Below are positions 1 through 9,204 of a stretch of DNA of 56,429 bases, one piece after another; positions within the stretch are counted from its first letter, which is position 1, and every line of letters starts with the position of its first letter. The stretch lies in the NCBI GenBank assembly GCA_963205105.1, contig CAUJJW010000242.1, forward strand, positions 1 through 56,429, read 5' to 3'. Source of the stretch: Verrucomicrobiota bacterium. GTDB taxonomy: Bacteria > Verrucomicrobiota > Verrucomicrobiia > Limisphaerales > CAIMTB01. The position numbers and the translations under genes are program-made. The notes beneath the pieces were generated by a model. The model had not been told where the DNA came from. It was given only the letters and a program-made list of their open reading frames with translations, and ran no database searches.

Positions 1-25
1 CATGGCCCGCGAGCAGGTCGAATAT
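1..25 (+). repeat. Tail of palindromic repeat family A, truncated by window edge
   Basis: The first bases match the right-hand tail of the elements at 5201 and 6734 (catggcccgYgagcaggtcga). The body of this copy lies outside the window. Bases 26-179 hold nothing else that I recognise before the kinase gene. Confidence 0.6.
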
Positions 26-179
26 CCCGCCACAATCCCGGTGTCGCCCGCCCTTGCACCCGGAACACTGTCGCCCGGGACCAACCGAAGCAACGATGCC
101 CGCCAGGACTCCAACCGTGCCCCATTCTTCCGGCGAGCCCTTGGCGATCCTACTCACCCAGGATTAAGCCATCCCACCC

Positions 180-3100
180 ATGATGCCCGTCGCCCTGAAG
201 TGGCTGCGACGCCACCCCAATCTCCTTTACCACCTCGGTTCCCTTTTCTGGACGTTCCTTCTGCTGGCCGTCTGGGAAAACGCCCGACCAACCCGACCTC
301 CGGCCGCCCGTGTTGCCGAGGCCGATGACAGCAACCATCGTTCGGGTCTCCCCCTGGTTTGGTGCTTCGGCCTGTTCACCATCCAACTCGCCGGGGCGCT
401 GGACCGGAGATTCCGACGCGATCAGAACTTGGTCCTCGCAGATCTTCAGGACCAGGTGCATCGGTATCGCAATGTCCTCGAGTCTTCGCCCGAAGGTTTC
501 TGGCTGGTCAGCGAGGAAGGCGTGCTGCTGGACGTCAATGATGTTTACGCCCGGCGATCGGGCTTCAGCCGCGACGAGATCCTGGGCCGGCACATCGGGG
601 AGTTCGAAGCCCGCGAGACCCTGAAGGAAACCAAGGATCGCATGGCTCAAGTCCGGCGGGACGGCGGCCTCGTCTTCGACACGCTCCATCGCACCAAGGA
701 CGGCTCCTGCTGGCCGGTGGAGGCCAAAGTGACGTATTCGCCCGGCTTCGGTGGCCGGTACGCCGCCTTCTTCCGGGACCTGTCCCTGCTTCAACGATCC
801 GAGATTCTTGCCCACATCCGTGGCCAACTCACCGATCGGATTCCTTCCGACACGTTGCCTCAACTGCTCGAAGCCTCCGTTTCTCAGGCGAAGCTTTGGA
901 CAGGAAGTCCGCTGGGGTACTTCCATTTTCTGGATGCAGGCCAGGCGCATCTCACGCTCCAAACCGGGGATGACCGTTCGAGTGGGAAACATGACGAAGC
1001 CCCATCCTCCGATCACTCTGCCCGAATCACCGGAGTCGCCATTTGGGCGGAGTGTGTCCGGACCGGACAACCGGTGGTGGTCAATGCACCCGATCCGGCG
1101 TCGGCCGGCCCACCCCTCGGGAAGGGCTCCCGCGCACACCGTCGCGAACTGGTCATTCCCATCCGCCAGGGTTCCCTGGTCGTCGCCCTCTTTGGCGTGG
1201 CCGGCAAGACCAAGGACTACCTTCCCGCCGACGCGGATTGGGTGTCGGACATCGGAGCGATGGCCGTCGACCTCGCCCAACGGAAGCGCGCCAAGGAGGA
1301 ACTCACGCAGTTCTTCCAGCTTGTTCCGGATCTCGTAGGCATCATCACCGCGACGGGGCGCCTGCACCGACTCAACCCGGAATGGGAACGCGTGCTGGGT
1401 TGCACCATCGCCCAACTCCAATCGACTCCCTTCATCGAGCGGGTCCATCCCGCCGACCGCCAGCCCACCTTGCGGCGCTTCGTCCAACTCGGCCGCGGCC
1501 GCAATCTTCAGCGGTTCGTCAATCGATGCCGGGCCGAGGATGGTTCGTACCGCTGGATCGAGTGGAATGCGGCCTCCATGCCCCAGGAACAGCTCATCTA
1601 TGCCGCGGCCAGCGACATCACGGAACGGGTGCGCAGCGAGCGCCTGGGCCAACAGCAACGCGACCTTGGCCTGGCGCTCTCCACGGCCCGCAACCAGGCG
1701 CCCGATGCACTGTTGCAGCTTTGTCTCCGGGCCGCGATTGAGGCCACCGGCATGGATAGCGGCGGGCTCTACCTGAAAGACCCGGCCACCGGGAGCCTGA
1801 GCATGGTCGCCCACCATGGGTTGTCGGCGTCGTTTGTGCAGGCGGTGCGCATGATGCCGGCCGATTCACCCAAGACCGCACTCGTGAACCGGGGAGTCAT
1901 CCTCTACACCCGCTACACGGATTTGCCCGCGGCCACTCCCGAACAGACCAACGAGGGACTCATGGCCATCGGCATCGCCTCGATCAGCCATGACGGCGAG
2001 ATCCTCGGCTGCATCAATGTCGCCTCGCACACCATCGAAATCGTCCCTGTCTGGGCCCGAAAATGCCTCGAAGCTCTGGTGCCTCAGATCGGCAACGTGA
2101 TCGTCCGGTTCCGCGCCGAACAGGCCCTCCGTGAAAGCGAGGAACGCTTCCGTCTCCTGTTCGAACAGGCCAACGACGCGATCTTCTGGGCCGAAGCCGA
2201 TTCAGGGCGCCTGATGAACTGCAACCGAGCCGCCGAAGTCCTCCTCGGCAGGCCGCGTGCCGAGATCATCGGACGATCCAGTATCACCCTCCATCCACCC
2301 GAGCACATCGAGCGTTATCAGGCGCTGTTCCGAACCCACGCCCTCGGCATCGGAACCGGCCCGGTCGAGGCCGAAATCCTGCGAACCGACGGAACCCGGC
2401 GCATCGTCAACGTCTCCCCAGCCGTCATCGATTTCGGCGGACAACACATCGTGCAGGGCATCTTCCATGACATCACGGCCGCCAGGGAAATGGAGATCCG
2501 GTTCCGCCATGCACAGAAAATGGAAGCCGTGGGACAACTCGCCGGCGGCGTCGCCCACGATTTCAACAACATCCTCGGCGCCATGATGCTCAATCTGCAC
2601 CTCGTCCGGGAGAGCGCATCGCCCGACCCCGAGGTCCAGACCACGCTCCGGGAACTCGAGGAAGAGGCCCGACGCGGTGCCGAACTGACCCGACGCCTGC
2701 TCCTGCTCGGACGCCGTGAAGTCGTCCAAATCCGGCGCACGAACCTCAACGACATCGTCGAAGGACTGTTCAAGATGCTCCACCGCCTGCTGGGCGAACA
2801 TATCGAGCTCCGCTTCGAACCTTCGCCACAGTCCGCCTGGACCAATGCCGATCCCGGCATGATGGAACAGGTGCTGATGAACCTGTGCCTCAACGCGAGG
2901 GATGCCATGCCCCGGGGCGGCCCCCTCCGAATCCTCACCACCCACCTCGACATAGCCCCCGAGGTCGCCCGGCGCACCGTCGAAGCCCGTGTCGGTTCAT
3001 TCATCTGCCTCGCGGTAGTGGACACCGGAACTGGCATCGCGCCCGAGATTCAGGAGCGGATTTTTGAGCCGTTCTTCACCACCAAAGCCCCCGGCAACGG

Positions 3101-3686
3101 CACGGGTCTCGGACTCGCCACCGTCGACAGCATCGTCCGACAGCATCAGGGCTGGATCACTCTCGACAGCCTGCCCGGCACAGGCACCACGTTCCGCGTC
3201 TACCTGCCTGCCGCGGCACCCGCCGATGTCGTCCCATCGCCACCCAGCGTGGCCGAAATGCCCCATGGCACCGAGACCATCCTTCTGGTCGAGGATGATC
3301 CAAGCCTTCTCCGAACCGCGAGCCTCCTGCTCCGAACCTGCGGCTACCGGGTGCTGGAGGCGCGGAACGGACCGGATGCACTCCGCATCTGGCAGGACGC
3401 CAAGGCTCAGATCCACCTGCTCCTCACCGATATCGTCATGCCGGGCGGGATCAGCGGCATCGAACTCGCCAACCGACTGCGTCACTCCCATCCCACCCTG
3501 AAGATCCTCATGACAACGGGTTACAGCGCCGAACTCGTCCATTCAGGCGGACTCAGCGACAAAACCATCACCCTGCTGCCCAAGCCGTACACCCCCGCAC
3601 GCCTCACCCAAACCCTCCGCCACTGCCTTGACCACATCGGACCGGCACGCGAAGCGACTTCAACCCTGGAGCGACCGCGCCCTTAG
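180..3686 (+). CDS. Hybrid sensor histidine kinase/response regulator (PAS/GAF sensors)
   Basis: This is a 1168-residue hybrid two-component kinase. Hydrophobic stretches near residues 13-33 and 59-75 suggest a membrane anchor. PAS, GAF, PAS, GAF and PAS modules follow to about residue 780. The HisKA H-box (VAHDFNN) carries the presumed phospho-accepting His793. The HATPase domain shows an N-box ([10 protein letters not shown]), DTGTGI and GTGLGLATV at about 900-980. A C-terminal receiver starts at LLVEDD (about 1034), with the likely phospho-acceptor Asp1084 in LLLTDIVMP and a conserved Lys in LPKPY. It should autophosphorylate and relay to its own receiver. No DNA-binding output or partner regulator is adjacent, so its target is unknown. 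ATG at 180 is chosen, with a second Met codon directly after it. The last 27 bp overlap the convergent DUF362 gene. Confidence 0.93.
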   Translation: MMPVALKWLRRHPNLLYHLGSLFWTFLLLAVWENARPTRPPAARVAEADDSNHRSGLPLVWCFGLFTIQLAGALDRRFRRDQNLVLADLQDQVHRYRNVLESSPEGFWLVSEEGVLLDVNDVYARRSGFSRDEILGRHIGEFEARETLKETKDRMAQVRRDGGLVFDTLHRTKDGSCWPVEAKVTYSPGFGGRYAAFFRDLSLLQRSEILAHIRGQLTDRIPSDTLPQLLEASVSQAKLWTGSPLGYFHFLDAGQAHLTLQTGDDRSSGKHDEAPSSDHSARITGVAIWAECVRTGQPVVVNAPDPASAGPPLGKGSRAHRRELVIPIRQGSLVVALFGVAGKTKDYLPADADWVSDIGAMAVDLAQRKRAKEELTQFFQLVPDLVGIITATGRLHRLNPEWERVLGCTIAQLQSTPFIERVHPADRQPTLRRFVQLGRGRNLQRFVNRCRAEDGSYRWIEWNAASMPQEQLIYAAASDITERVRSERLGQQQRDLGLALSTARNQAPDALLQLCLRAAIEATGMDSGGLYLKDPATGSLSMVAHHGLSASFVQAVRMMPADSPKTALVNRGVILYTRYTDLPAATPEQTNEGLMAIGIASISHDGEILGCINVASHTIEIVPVWARKCLEALVPQIGNVIVRFRAEQALRESEERFRLLFEQANDAIFWAEADSGRLMNCNRAAEVLLGRPRAEIIGRSSITLHPPEHIERYQALFRTHALGIGTGPVEAEILRTDGTRRIVNVSPAVIDFGGQHIVQGIFHDITAAREMEIRFRHAQKMEAVGQLAGGVAHDFNNILGAMMLNLHLVRESASPDPEVQTTLRELEEEARRGAELTRRLLLLGRREVVQIRRTNLNDIVEGLFKMLHRLLGEHIELRFEPSPQSAWTNADPGMMEQVLMNLCLNARDAMPRGGPLRILTTHLDIAPEVARRTVEARVGSFICLAVVDTGTGIAPEIQERIFEPFFTTKAPGNGTGLGLATVDSIVRQHQGWITLDSLPGTGTTFRVYLPAAAPADVVPSPPSVAEMPHGTETILLVEDDPSLLRTASLLLRTCGYRVLEARNGPDALRIWQDAKAQIHLLLTDIVMPGGISGIELANRLRHSHPTLKILMTTGYSAELVHSGGLSDKTITLLPKPYTPARLTQTLRHCLDHIGPAREATSTLERPRP

Positions 3687-4814
3687 ATCGATTCGTCGCT
3701 CATCCCACATCCCCAACCCCAGCGCCCCCGCGATCTCAACGTGCTCCGGTTGCCGGTTCAGAAACGTCGAAAATTCATCCGGCTTCGCTTCGGCGATCGG
3801 CTTCATCCCCACCGACACGCGTTTCCGGTCGATCTCCTTCCAGCCGATGCGGTCCAGCGCCACCGGATCGGTCGCGAAATAAAGCGTGCGATGTTCCCAG
3901 ACAAACTGCGGTCGCGCAAAGGGCCCCCCATGATACAGGGCGCGAATGCCATCGAGAATGTGCAGCACCGTCTTGTCCCGGATGACCGGCAACGACACCA
4001 CCGCCGGAATGAATGAACCGCACACGTTCAGGGTGCTCGACGAATGGGTGCGGCTCACGTTGTTGACCAGTCCGTGCGAAAGGTTCTTCAGCGCCAGCGT
4101 CACTCCTGCCGACTGGTGGTCCTTCAGCGCCGGCACATTGATCAGCTTGTTCACGTCCTGGCTGATGAACTGCGCCACATAGGACCGACGGGCCGCCGGA
4201 TTCGCCAAGTCCTGACCCGGAAGCACCACCGCCATGTCCATGTAGTGGTTCGGATCGTAGCGTTTCATGTCCTGCTGGAGGTCGTCGTAGCCCTCACTCG
4301 CAAACGCCCACCGCACCCCGGCCGGCAGCCACTCATCAAATCCCGCCTTCAGAAACTCATTCCGATATCGGTCGTACACCACGATGTCCTGACGCCGCAC
4401 TCCCGCCGACTCCAGCCCGGCAATGATGCCCTGAACCACTTCCACACTGCTCTGAACCAGGGGCCCGCCCACCGGCGTCAGCTTGATCCCCACCACGTCA
4501 CCCTTCTCAAAGAACTGACGCCATGCCTGCGTCGCATCATCGGCATCCGTCAGCTCAATCATCCCCTCGTCCAGCATCCGCCGGATTGGGTCCACCTGGA
4601 ATTTTCCCTCCACGATCGAAGCCGGATGCGTGACCGACACCACCCGGCCCGGATGCAAGCCCGGCATGCCCAACTTCGAACGTGTGGCCTTGGCCGAGTT
4701 GGGGGACAACACCGGCGCTGGCGCCGCCGCTGCCCGGGCGAGAGTCGGAACGGTCAGACCGGCGGCCAGCTTTCCCAACCACGCCCGCCTCGTGCATCGA
4801 TGCCCTAATGCCAT
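3660..4814 (-). CDS. DUF362 domain protein with Tat-like signal
   Basis: This 384-residue protein has an N-terminal twin-arginine-type signal (CTRRAWLGKLAAGL, then an Ala-rich segment to about residue 33), so it is probably exported folded. The body matches DUF362: a GDVVGIKLTP segment, then VNVPALKDHQSAG-like and LKNLSHGLVNN segments near the middle. DUF362 proteins are of uncertain function, and some members are linked to iron-sulfur proteins. This copy has no CxxCxxC ferredoxin motif that I can see. It is convergent with and overlaps the kinase gene by 27 bp, so the two are not an operon. Downstream repeats separate it from its other neighbours. Confidence 0.85.
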   Translation of the reverse strand: MALGHRCTRRAWLGKLAAGLTVPTLARAAAAPAPVLSPNSAKATRSKLGMPGLHPGRVVSVTHPASIVEGKFQVDPIRRMLDEGMIELTDADDATQAWRQFFEKGDVVGIKLTPVGGPLVQSSVEVVQGIIAGLESAGVRRQDIVVYDRYRNEFLKAGFDEWLPAGVRWAFASEGYDDLQQDMKRYDPNHYMDMAVVLPGQDLANPAARRSYVAQFISQDVNKLINVPALKDHQSAGVTLALKNLSHGLVNNVSRTHSSSTLNVCGSFIPAVVSLPVIRDKTVLHILDGIRALYHGGPFARPQFVWEHRTLYFATDPVALDRIGWKEIDRKRVSVGMKPIAEAKPDEFSTFLNRQPEHVEIAGALGLGMWDERRIDLRARSLQG

Positions 4815-4926
4815 GCTTGAAGTCTGACCTCACCCGCCGCCGGCACGCAACCGAACTGTCGACCGTTGCCCCGCTTGGGGCGATCGCCGAGTTGTGGATG
4901 GGAGATCCAAGCATCGGAGGGTTTTG

Positions 4927-5007
4927 GACAGGATTCACAGGATGAACAGGATGCTCAGAAACCCAAGCGGAACGGCATTTCATCCTGTTCATCGTGTTCA
5001 TCCTGTC
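4927..5007. repeat. Long imperfect hairpin repeat (aggatgaacaggatg family)
   Basis: A 27-base arm at 4927-4953 (gacaggattcacaggatg and onward) is an imperfect inverted copy of 4981-5007, separated by 27 bases. It lies in a 533-bp gene-free interval (4815-5347) that otherwise holds only the family A element at 5201. The symmetric structure could end transcription from either side. That role is inferred. Confidence 0.65.
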
Positions 5008-5200
5008 AAAAAGAGGGCCATGTCCTCCGACAACACGGAGATGCGCCCCCCCGCTTGTCAGTCCTGCCGTCCTTCGCTTGAATCTTGTGCGTGAACCGGG
5101 CCTTTCCCTCCGCCAATTCCTTCCCATCCCGAAAGCATCCGGGTTTTGGCGTTGGCTCGGCATCCCCCCCGAAGGGGCTGGCCAATTTCCGGAACCCTAC

Positions 5201-5305
5201 CCATGAACCTCGCCTCCGTAGCGGCGGGCGTCTCGCCTGCCGTAGAGGGGGGCGTCTCGCCCCCCCGGAGTCCAACCAGGTTCATGGCCCGTGAGCAGGT
5301 CGATT
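5201..5305 (+). repeat. Palindromic repeat family A, copy 1
   Basis: The core reads gtagcggcgggcgtctcgcc, then a gtagagggggg...cccccc hairpin. The 10-bp sequence ccatgaacct at 5201-5210 is exactly inverted at 5278-5287, and a conserved tail (gtgagcaggtcga) follows. Further copies lie at 1, 6734, 16594, 16667 and 17655. Confidence 0.8.
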
Positions 5306-5347
5306 TCGAGCAGATCACTCTCCACCCACCCAACCCCGCTTTTTCTT

Positions 5348-5554
5348 ATGGCCACCTACGTGTACGAAACCATTCCCGATAACCCGAAGCAGAAACCCCG
5401 GCGTTTTGAGGTCGTCCAAAAGATGAGCGAACCCGCGCTGACTCAGGACCCCAAAACCGGCGAACGCATCCGGCGGGTCATCATCGGCGGCAGCGGCTGG
5501 GTCACCCATGGCTCCAGCATCCTGTCCATCCCCACCAAACGCGGCCGACGCTGA
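5348..5554 (+). CDS. Small FmdB-like (zinc-ribbon family) protein lacking cysteines
   Basis: This is a 68-residue basic protein starting MATYVYETIP. The start resembles the MPxYxYxC beginning of FmdB/zinc-ribbon regulatory proteins, as does the later RRVIIGGSGW segment. The paired cysteines that bind zinc in that family are absent, so it would be a cysteine-less variant. The function is unknown. ATG 5348 is chosen because the longer frame upstream runs through repeat A. Its stop lies 6 bp from the stop of the convergent alcohol dehydrogenase gene. Confidence 0.7.
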   Translation: MATYVYETIPDNPKQKPRRFEVVQKMSEPALTQDPKTGERIRRVIIGGSGWVTHGSSILSIPTKRGRR

Positions 5555-5560
5555 GACCCC

Positions 5561-6601
5561 TCAAAAGCGATCCACCACCGTCACGCCTGCTTCCCGAAAT
5601 TCACCCATGGCCGCCAGTGCCTCAGGCGCTTCCGCCAGGGTGATCGTTCGCCGAACCAGCTTCGAGGGCTGAAGCCGTCCCGTCGCCACTTCCGCCAGCA
5701 TCTCCGGGTACGCGTGCGCCGCCATCCCGTGGCAGCCGAACAGTTGAAGTTCCTTCGCAATCACCGCCGACATCGGCATCGGCGGATTGGAATCCCCACC
5801 CAAAAGCAAACCCACCTGCACATGCCGCCCGCGAGGTCGAAGGCTCAGGACCGAATTGCGGGCGGTCGTCGGGTGGCCCAACGCGTCCACCGAAACCGAC
5901 ACGCCGCCACCAGTCCGTTCCCGAACCGCCGCAGGCACGTCGGCGATCGACCGTGCGTCCAACGTTTGGATCGCCCCCAAATCCCGGGCGAGTCCAAGCG
6001 CCGCTTCCCGGATGTCCACCGCCAGCACCCGCGCGCCACGCGCTTCGGCGATCATGATAGCCGCCAAACCCACCCCTCCGCAGCCATGGACCGCGACCCA
6101 TTCCCCCGGGCGCACGTTCGCCAGCGCCGTAATCGCCCGGTACGCCGTCACAAACCGACATCCCAGGCTGGCGGCTTCGACGAACCCCAGTTCCTCCGGA
6201 AGCCGCACCAGATTCAGATCCGCATAACGGAGGGCCACAAACTCCGCGAAGGACCCCCATCCGGTGAAGCCAGGCTGATACTGGGTCGGGCACACCTGCG
6301 GATCGCCCTGCCGGCAGATCTCGCAGCCACCGCACCCGCTCACAAACGGCACCGTCACCCGGTCGCCCACCTGCCAGCGGGTCACCTCCCGGCCCACCGC
6401 CTCGATCGTACCCGCCAGTTCATGGCCTGGCACATGCGGCAGCTGGACATCCGGATCATGCCCCTGCCAGGCGTGCCAGTCGCTCCGGCATAGCCCCGTG
6501 GCCCGGACTCGAACGACGACGCCATCGGCGGGCACGGCCGGTTCCGGGACGGTGGCCAGGATCAGGGGACCCCCAAAACGCTCGAGCAAAATGGCCTTCA
6601 T
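5561..6601 (-). CDS. Zinc-dependent alcohol dehydrogenase family protein (MDR superfamily)
   Basis: This 346-residue medium-chain dehydrogenase should oxidise an alcohol or reduce an aldehyde with NAD(P)(H) in the cytoplasm. The catalytic-zinc ligands appear as Cys38 in TGLCRSDW and the GHE motif at His60-Glu61. The structural-zinc tetrad is Cys90, Cys93, Cys96 and Cys104. A Rossmann motif (HGCGGVGLAAI) starts the cofactor domain at about residue 170. Length and motif order are normal. The substrate cannot be deduced. The gene stands alone between a convergent small gene and a divergent transporter. Confidence 0.92.
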   Translation of the reverse strand: MKAILLERFGGPLILATVPEPAVPADGVVVRVRATGLCRSDWHAWQGHDPDVQLPHVPGHELAGTIEAVGREVTRWQVGDRVTVPFVSGCGGCEICRQGDPQVCPTQYQPGFTGWGSFAEFVALRYADLNLVRLPEELGFVEAASLGCRFVTAYRAITALANVRPGEWVAVHGCGGVGLAAIMIAEARGARVLAVDIREAALGLARDLGAIQTLDARSIADVPAAVRERTGGGVSVSVDALGHPTTARNSVLSLRPRGRHVQVGLLLGGDSNPPMPMSAVIAKELQLFGCHGMAAHAYPEMLAEVATGRLQPSKLVRRTITLAEAPEALAAMGEFREAGVTVVDRF

Positions 6602-6733
6602 GGGCGTTCAACCCTCATGTGGGGAACGAAGTTGAAGTGGGCCGGGGGGTGGTGTCGACAGGGAAGCTGGCTCCTCGTTCCCCATTCCCTTCACCGCCCT
6701 CCCTGCGTAGGCTCCGCCGCTCGTGAGTGCTCC

Positions 6734-6830
6734 CGATGAACCGTGCCTCCGTAGCGGCGGGCATCCCGCCTGCCGTAGAGGGGGGCGTCTCGCCCCCCGG
6801 AGTCCCTGGTTCATGGCCGGTGAGCAGGTC
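6734..6830 (+). repeat. Palindromic repeat family A, copy 2
   Basis: This copy has the same core (gtagcggcgggcatcccgcc) and gggggg/cccccc hairpin, flanked by atgaacc and ggttcat and followed by the ggtgagcaggtc tail. It sits just upstream of the EamA gene and explains the falsely long reading frame there. Confidence 0.8.
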
Positions 6831-6852
6831 ATTTTTGAACAGGGAGCTTCCC

Positions 6853-7749
6853 ATGAAACCACGTGACGCGGCCATGCTCGTGGCACTGGCCGCGCTCTGG
6901 GGAGCATCGTTCCTCTTCATGCGCATCGCGGCCACCCCCTTTGGCCCGGTCCCGATGATCGCAGGCCGGATGTTCATTGCGGCCATCGCGTTCCTGCCGC
7001 TGATCCGTCGACGCGAGGAGTTCGCCCTGCTGCGCGGGCATTGGCGTCCCTTGCTGGGGAACGGCCTGCTGAGTGCTGCGATTCCGTTTTGTCTCCTGGC
7101 CTACACTTCCCTCAGCCTGACCGCGGGATTCACTTCGCTGCTGAATGCCCTCACCCCCATCACCACCGCTGTGATTGCCTGGCTGTTCTGGGGAAATCGG
7201 CTGCGACGCAGCCAATGGGTCGGCCTCGGGCTCGGACTCAGCGGCGTCGCCATCCTGTGCTGGGGACGCATGTCCTTTCGCGAGGGCGGCAGTGGTTGGG
7301 CCATCGTCACCGCCGTTCTCGCCACCTTCTGCTACGGGTTGGGCGGCAACTATGCCAAACGCCGCTTCGCCCATCTACCGGCCAATATCACCGCCGCCGG
7401 CACCCTCACCGGCGCCGCCCTGGCGACCCTCATTCCCGGAGCCGCCCTCTGGCCCACGATAAACCCCTCGGCCATTCCGTGGATCTCCGTCGTCCTGCTC
7501 GGCATCCTGTGCACCTCGGTGGCGTATCTGCTTTATTTCCGACTCCTGCTATCCGCCACCGCCACCCAGGTCGCCTCCGTCACCTTCCTGGTCCCGGTCT
7601 TCGCCATCCTTTGGGGTGCCCTGTTCCTCGGCGAGGGACTGACGCTTCAGATGGCCATCGCTTCCGTGGTAATTCTCACCGGCACCGCCCTCGCCAATGG
7701 GGTATTCTCAACCCGGGCTTTCCTAAGCCCGCCTATCGGCGGTAGATAG
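6853..7749 (+). CDS. EamA/DMT family transporter
   Basis: This is a 298-residue inner-membrane protein of about ten hydrophobic helices, in two EamA repeats of the drug/metabolite transporter superfamily. Typical features are an LAALWGASFLFMRIA start and the repeated LNALTPITTAVIAWLFWG-type and TFLVPVFAILWGALFLGE segments. The substrate is unknown. ATG 6853 follows a ggagctt purine-rich stretch and lies beyond repeat A, so upstream starts are rejected. The last codons contain a small GC hairpin (gggctt/aagccc at 7715-7730). The TIR-like gene starts 4 bp after the stop, which suggests co-transcription. Confidence 0.9.
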   Translation: MKPRDAAMLVALAALWGASFLFMRIAATPFGPVPMIAGRMFIAAIAFLPLIRRREEFALLRGHWRPLLGNGLLSAAIPFCLLAYTSLSLTAGFTSLLNALTPITTAVIAWLFWGNRLRRSQWVGLGLGLSGVAILCWGRMSFREGGSGWAIVTAVLATFCYGLGGNYAKRRFAHLPANITAAGTLTGAALATLIPGAALWPTINPSAIPWISVVLLGILCTSVAYLLYFRLLLSATATQVASVTFLVPVFAILWGALFLGEGLTLQMAIASVVILTGTALANGVFSTRAFLSPPIGGR

Positions 7750-7753
7750 CGGC

Positions 7754-8299
7754 GTGAAGATTTCCATCTTCCTGAGTTATCCCAAACCGGCCTACCTGCG
7801 ACAGAGGCTCTTCATCGACGCCGTCCGGAAGAACCTCGAAGCCCGCGGTTTCGGCCCACGGACCCTTGGCGTCACGGACTATGACATGGACGCACCGTTG
7901 CGGGGGATCCGTCGCCTCATGCTGGAGTCGAACGGACTAATCACGGTCGCGTTCCGGCGGACCTTGCTGGTCCAAGCCCACCACCGCGCGGACTCCGACA
8001 TCCCTGGTGTGGGACCCACCGACGTCAGTGGAGCCTGGCTCACCACGCCATGGGCCCACATTGAGCCCGCGATGGCGTACCAACTCGGCTTGCCGATCCT
8101 GATCTTCAGGGAGAAAGGGGTCCTCGCGGACGGGATTCTGGAGCGAGGCATCGTGGGCCTCTACATGCCCGAATTCGATCTGGATCTACCCCTCGAGGAC
8201 TACTTCGAATCCGAAGAATGGAAGGGCATCGTCGGAGCATGGGAAGGCCGCGTTCGAGCCGTGGTCGACAAGAAAGGCTCACCTCCTGTGCTGTTCTGA
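7754..8299 (+). CDS. TIR-like/nucleotide-processing fold protein, unnamed
   Basis: This is a 181-residue cytoplasmic protein starting at GTG. It begins with a beta-strand/loop (ISIFLSYPKP) and a helix, as in TIR and nucleoside-deoxyribosyltransferase-like folds. Residues around 97-120 read TPWAHIEPAMAYQLGLPILI, which resembles the TIR/TIR-like segment where a Glu in SPxxxxElGxA is catalytic. The Glu here is therefore a candidate catalytic residue. If the assignment holds, it could cleave NAD or a nucleotide. The partner is unclear: only the EamA transporter is upstream (4 bp), and the SDR gene is convergent with a 1-bp gap. The fold assignment is tentative. Confidence 0.55.
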   Translation: MKISIFLSYPKPAYLRQRLFIDAVRKNLEARGFGPRTLGVTDYDMDAPLRGIRRLMLESNGLITVAFRRTLLVQAHHRADSDIPGVGPTDVSGAWLTTPWAHIEPAMAYQLGLPILIFREKGVLADGILERGIVGLYMPEFDLDLPLEDYFESEEWKGIVGAWEGRVRAVVDKKGSPPVLF

Positions 8300-8300
8300 A

Positions 8301-9080
8301 TCAGACGGCGCGCCGATGCAGCTTGTGCACCGCCGCCTGGTCCGTGGGTTTGATCACCATCTCGTCGATGCACACATGCGGCGGACGTGATGCCACCCAG
8401 ACCATCGCCTCCGCCACGTCCTCGGCCACCAGCGGCCGGGTGCCCGCATACACCTTCTTGGAGCGATCAGCGTCACCCTTGAAGCGAACCATCGAGAACT
8501 CCGTCTCCGCCAATCCGGGATCCACCGTCGCCACCCGGATGCCCACGGTGTTCAGTTCCATGCGCAGCGATCGGGTGATCGCCAGCTCCGCCGCCTTGCT
8601 CCCGCAATAGGCGGCACCGTTCTCGTACGGCGTCCGGCCCGCAATCGAGCCCACGTTGAGAATCATCCCACCCGCATCGTGGGGCACCAGCGGCAACACC
8701 GCCCGGGTCATCCGCAACACCCCCAGCACGTTCGCCTGCATCATCGCTTCCCAGTCCGCATCCTTTCCTTCCGCCACCGATTCCAACCCGTGCGCGCCGC
8801 CGGCGTTGTTGACCAGGATGTCCACGCGCTCGGCGACCGTTCGAACCCAGGCCACATAGGTTTCCACCGAACTGGTCGAGGCCACATCCAGCGCATGAAC
8901 CCGGACGTCCGGAGAGCCCGCCGACCGCGCCTCGGCCGCGACGTGTTCCAGCCGATCCATGCGTCGTGCGCCCAAAAGAAGGCGGGAACCTTCGGCAGCA
9001 AAAGCCCGTGCGGCAGCGGCGCCGAACCCGCTGGAAGCCCCGGTGATCAACACCCATTTCCCGGCCAATCGTGAAGCCAT
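8301..9080 (-). CDS. SDR family NAD(P)-dependent oxidoreductase
   Basis: This 259-residue classical short-chain dehydrogenase carries the nucleotide-binding motif TGASSGFG near residue 14, NNAG near residue 91, and the catalytic Ser with YxxxK (YCGSK) at about 155-160. The sequence is closest in style to YdfG-like dehydrogenases acting on small hydroxy acids, but the substrate is not evident. It reads away from gspD with a 124-bp gap and shows no functional link to the secretion operon. Confidence 0.9.
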   Translation of the reverse strand: MASRLAGKWVLITGASSGFGAAAARAFAAEGSRLLLGARRMDRLEHVAAEARSAGSPDVRVHALDVASTSSVETYVAWVRTVAERVDILVNNAGGAHGLESVAEGKDADWEAMMQANVLGVLRMTRAVLPLVPHDAGGMILNVGSIAGRTPYENGAAYCGSKAAELAITRSLRMELNTVGIRVATVDPGLAETEFSMVRFKGDADRSKKVYAGTRPLVAEDVAEAMVWVASRPPHVCIDEMVIKPTDQAAVHKLHRRAV

Positions 9081-9177
9081 GGGTGAAGTGTCCTCACCCG
9101 CCGCCGCGGATCAACGTTCAACAAAGGCATCGTCCACCACAGGGGCGTGGAGCATCCAGGCCGCTCAATTTGTCGGA

Positions 9178-9203
9178 CACCGCTGCCGGGTTGTTCGGCG
9201 GTG
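9178..9203 (-). terminator. Possible hairpin after gspD
   Basis: A caccgc/gcggtg stem lies directly after the gspD stop codon, at the end of the secretion operon. No T-run follows, so intrinsic termination is uncertain. Confidence 0.3.
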
Positions 9204-9204
9204 C

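Noticed and set aside
150..1817. 555-codon minus-strand frame under the histidine kinase
   Set aside because: The plus-strand frame has clear PAS/GAF/kinase motifs. The opposite frame has none.
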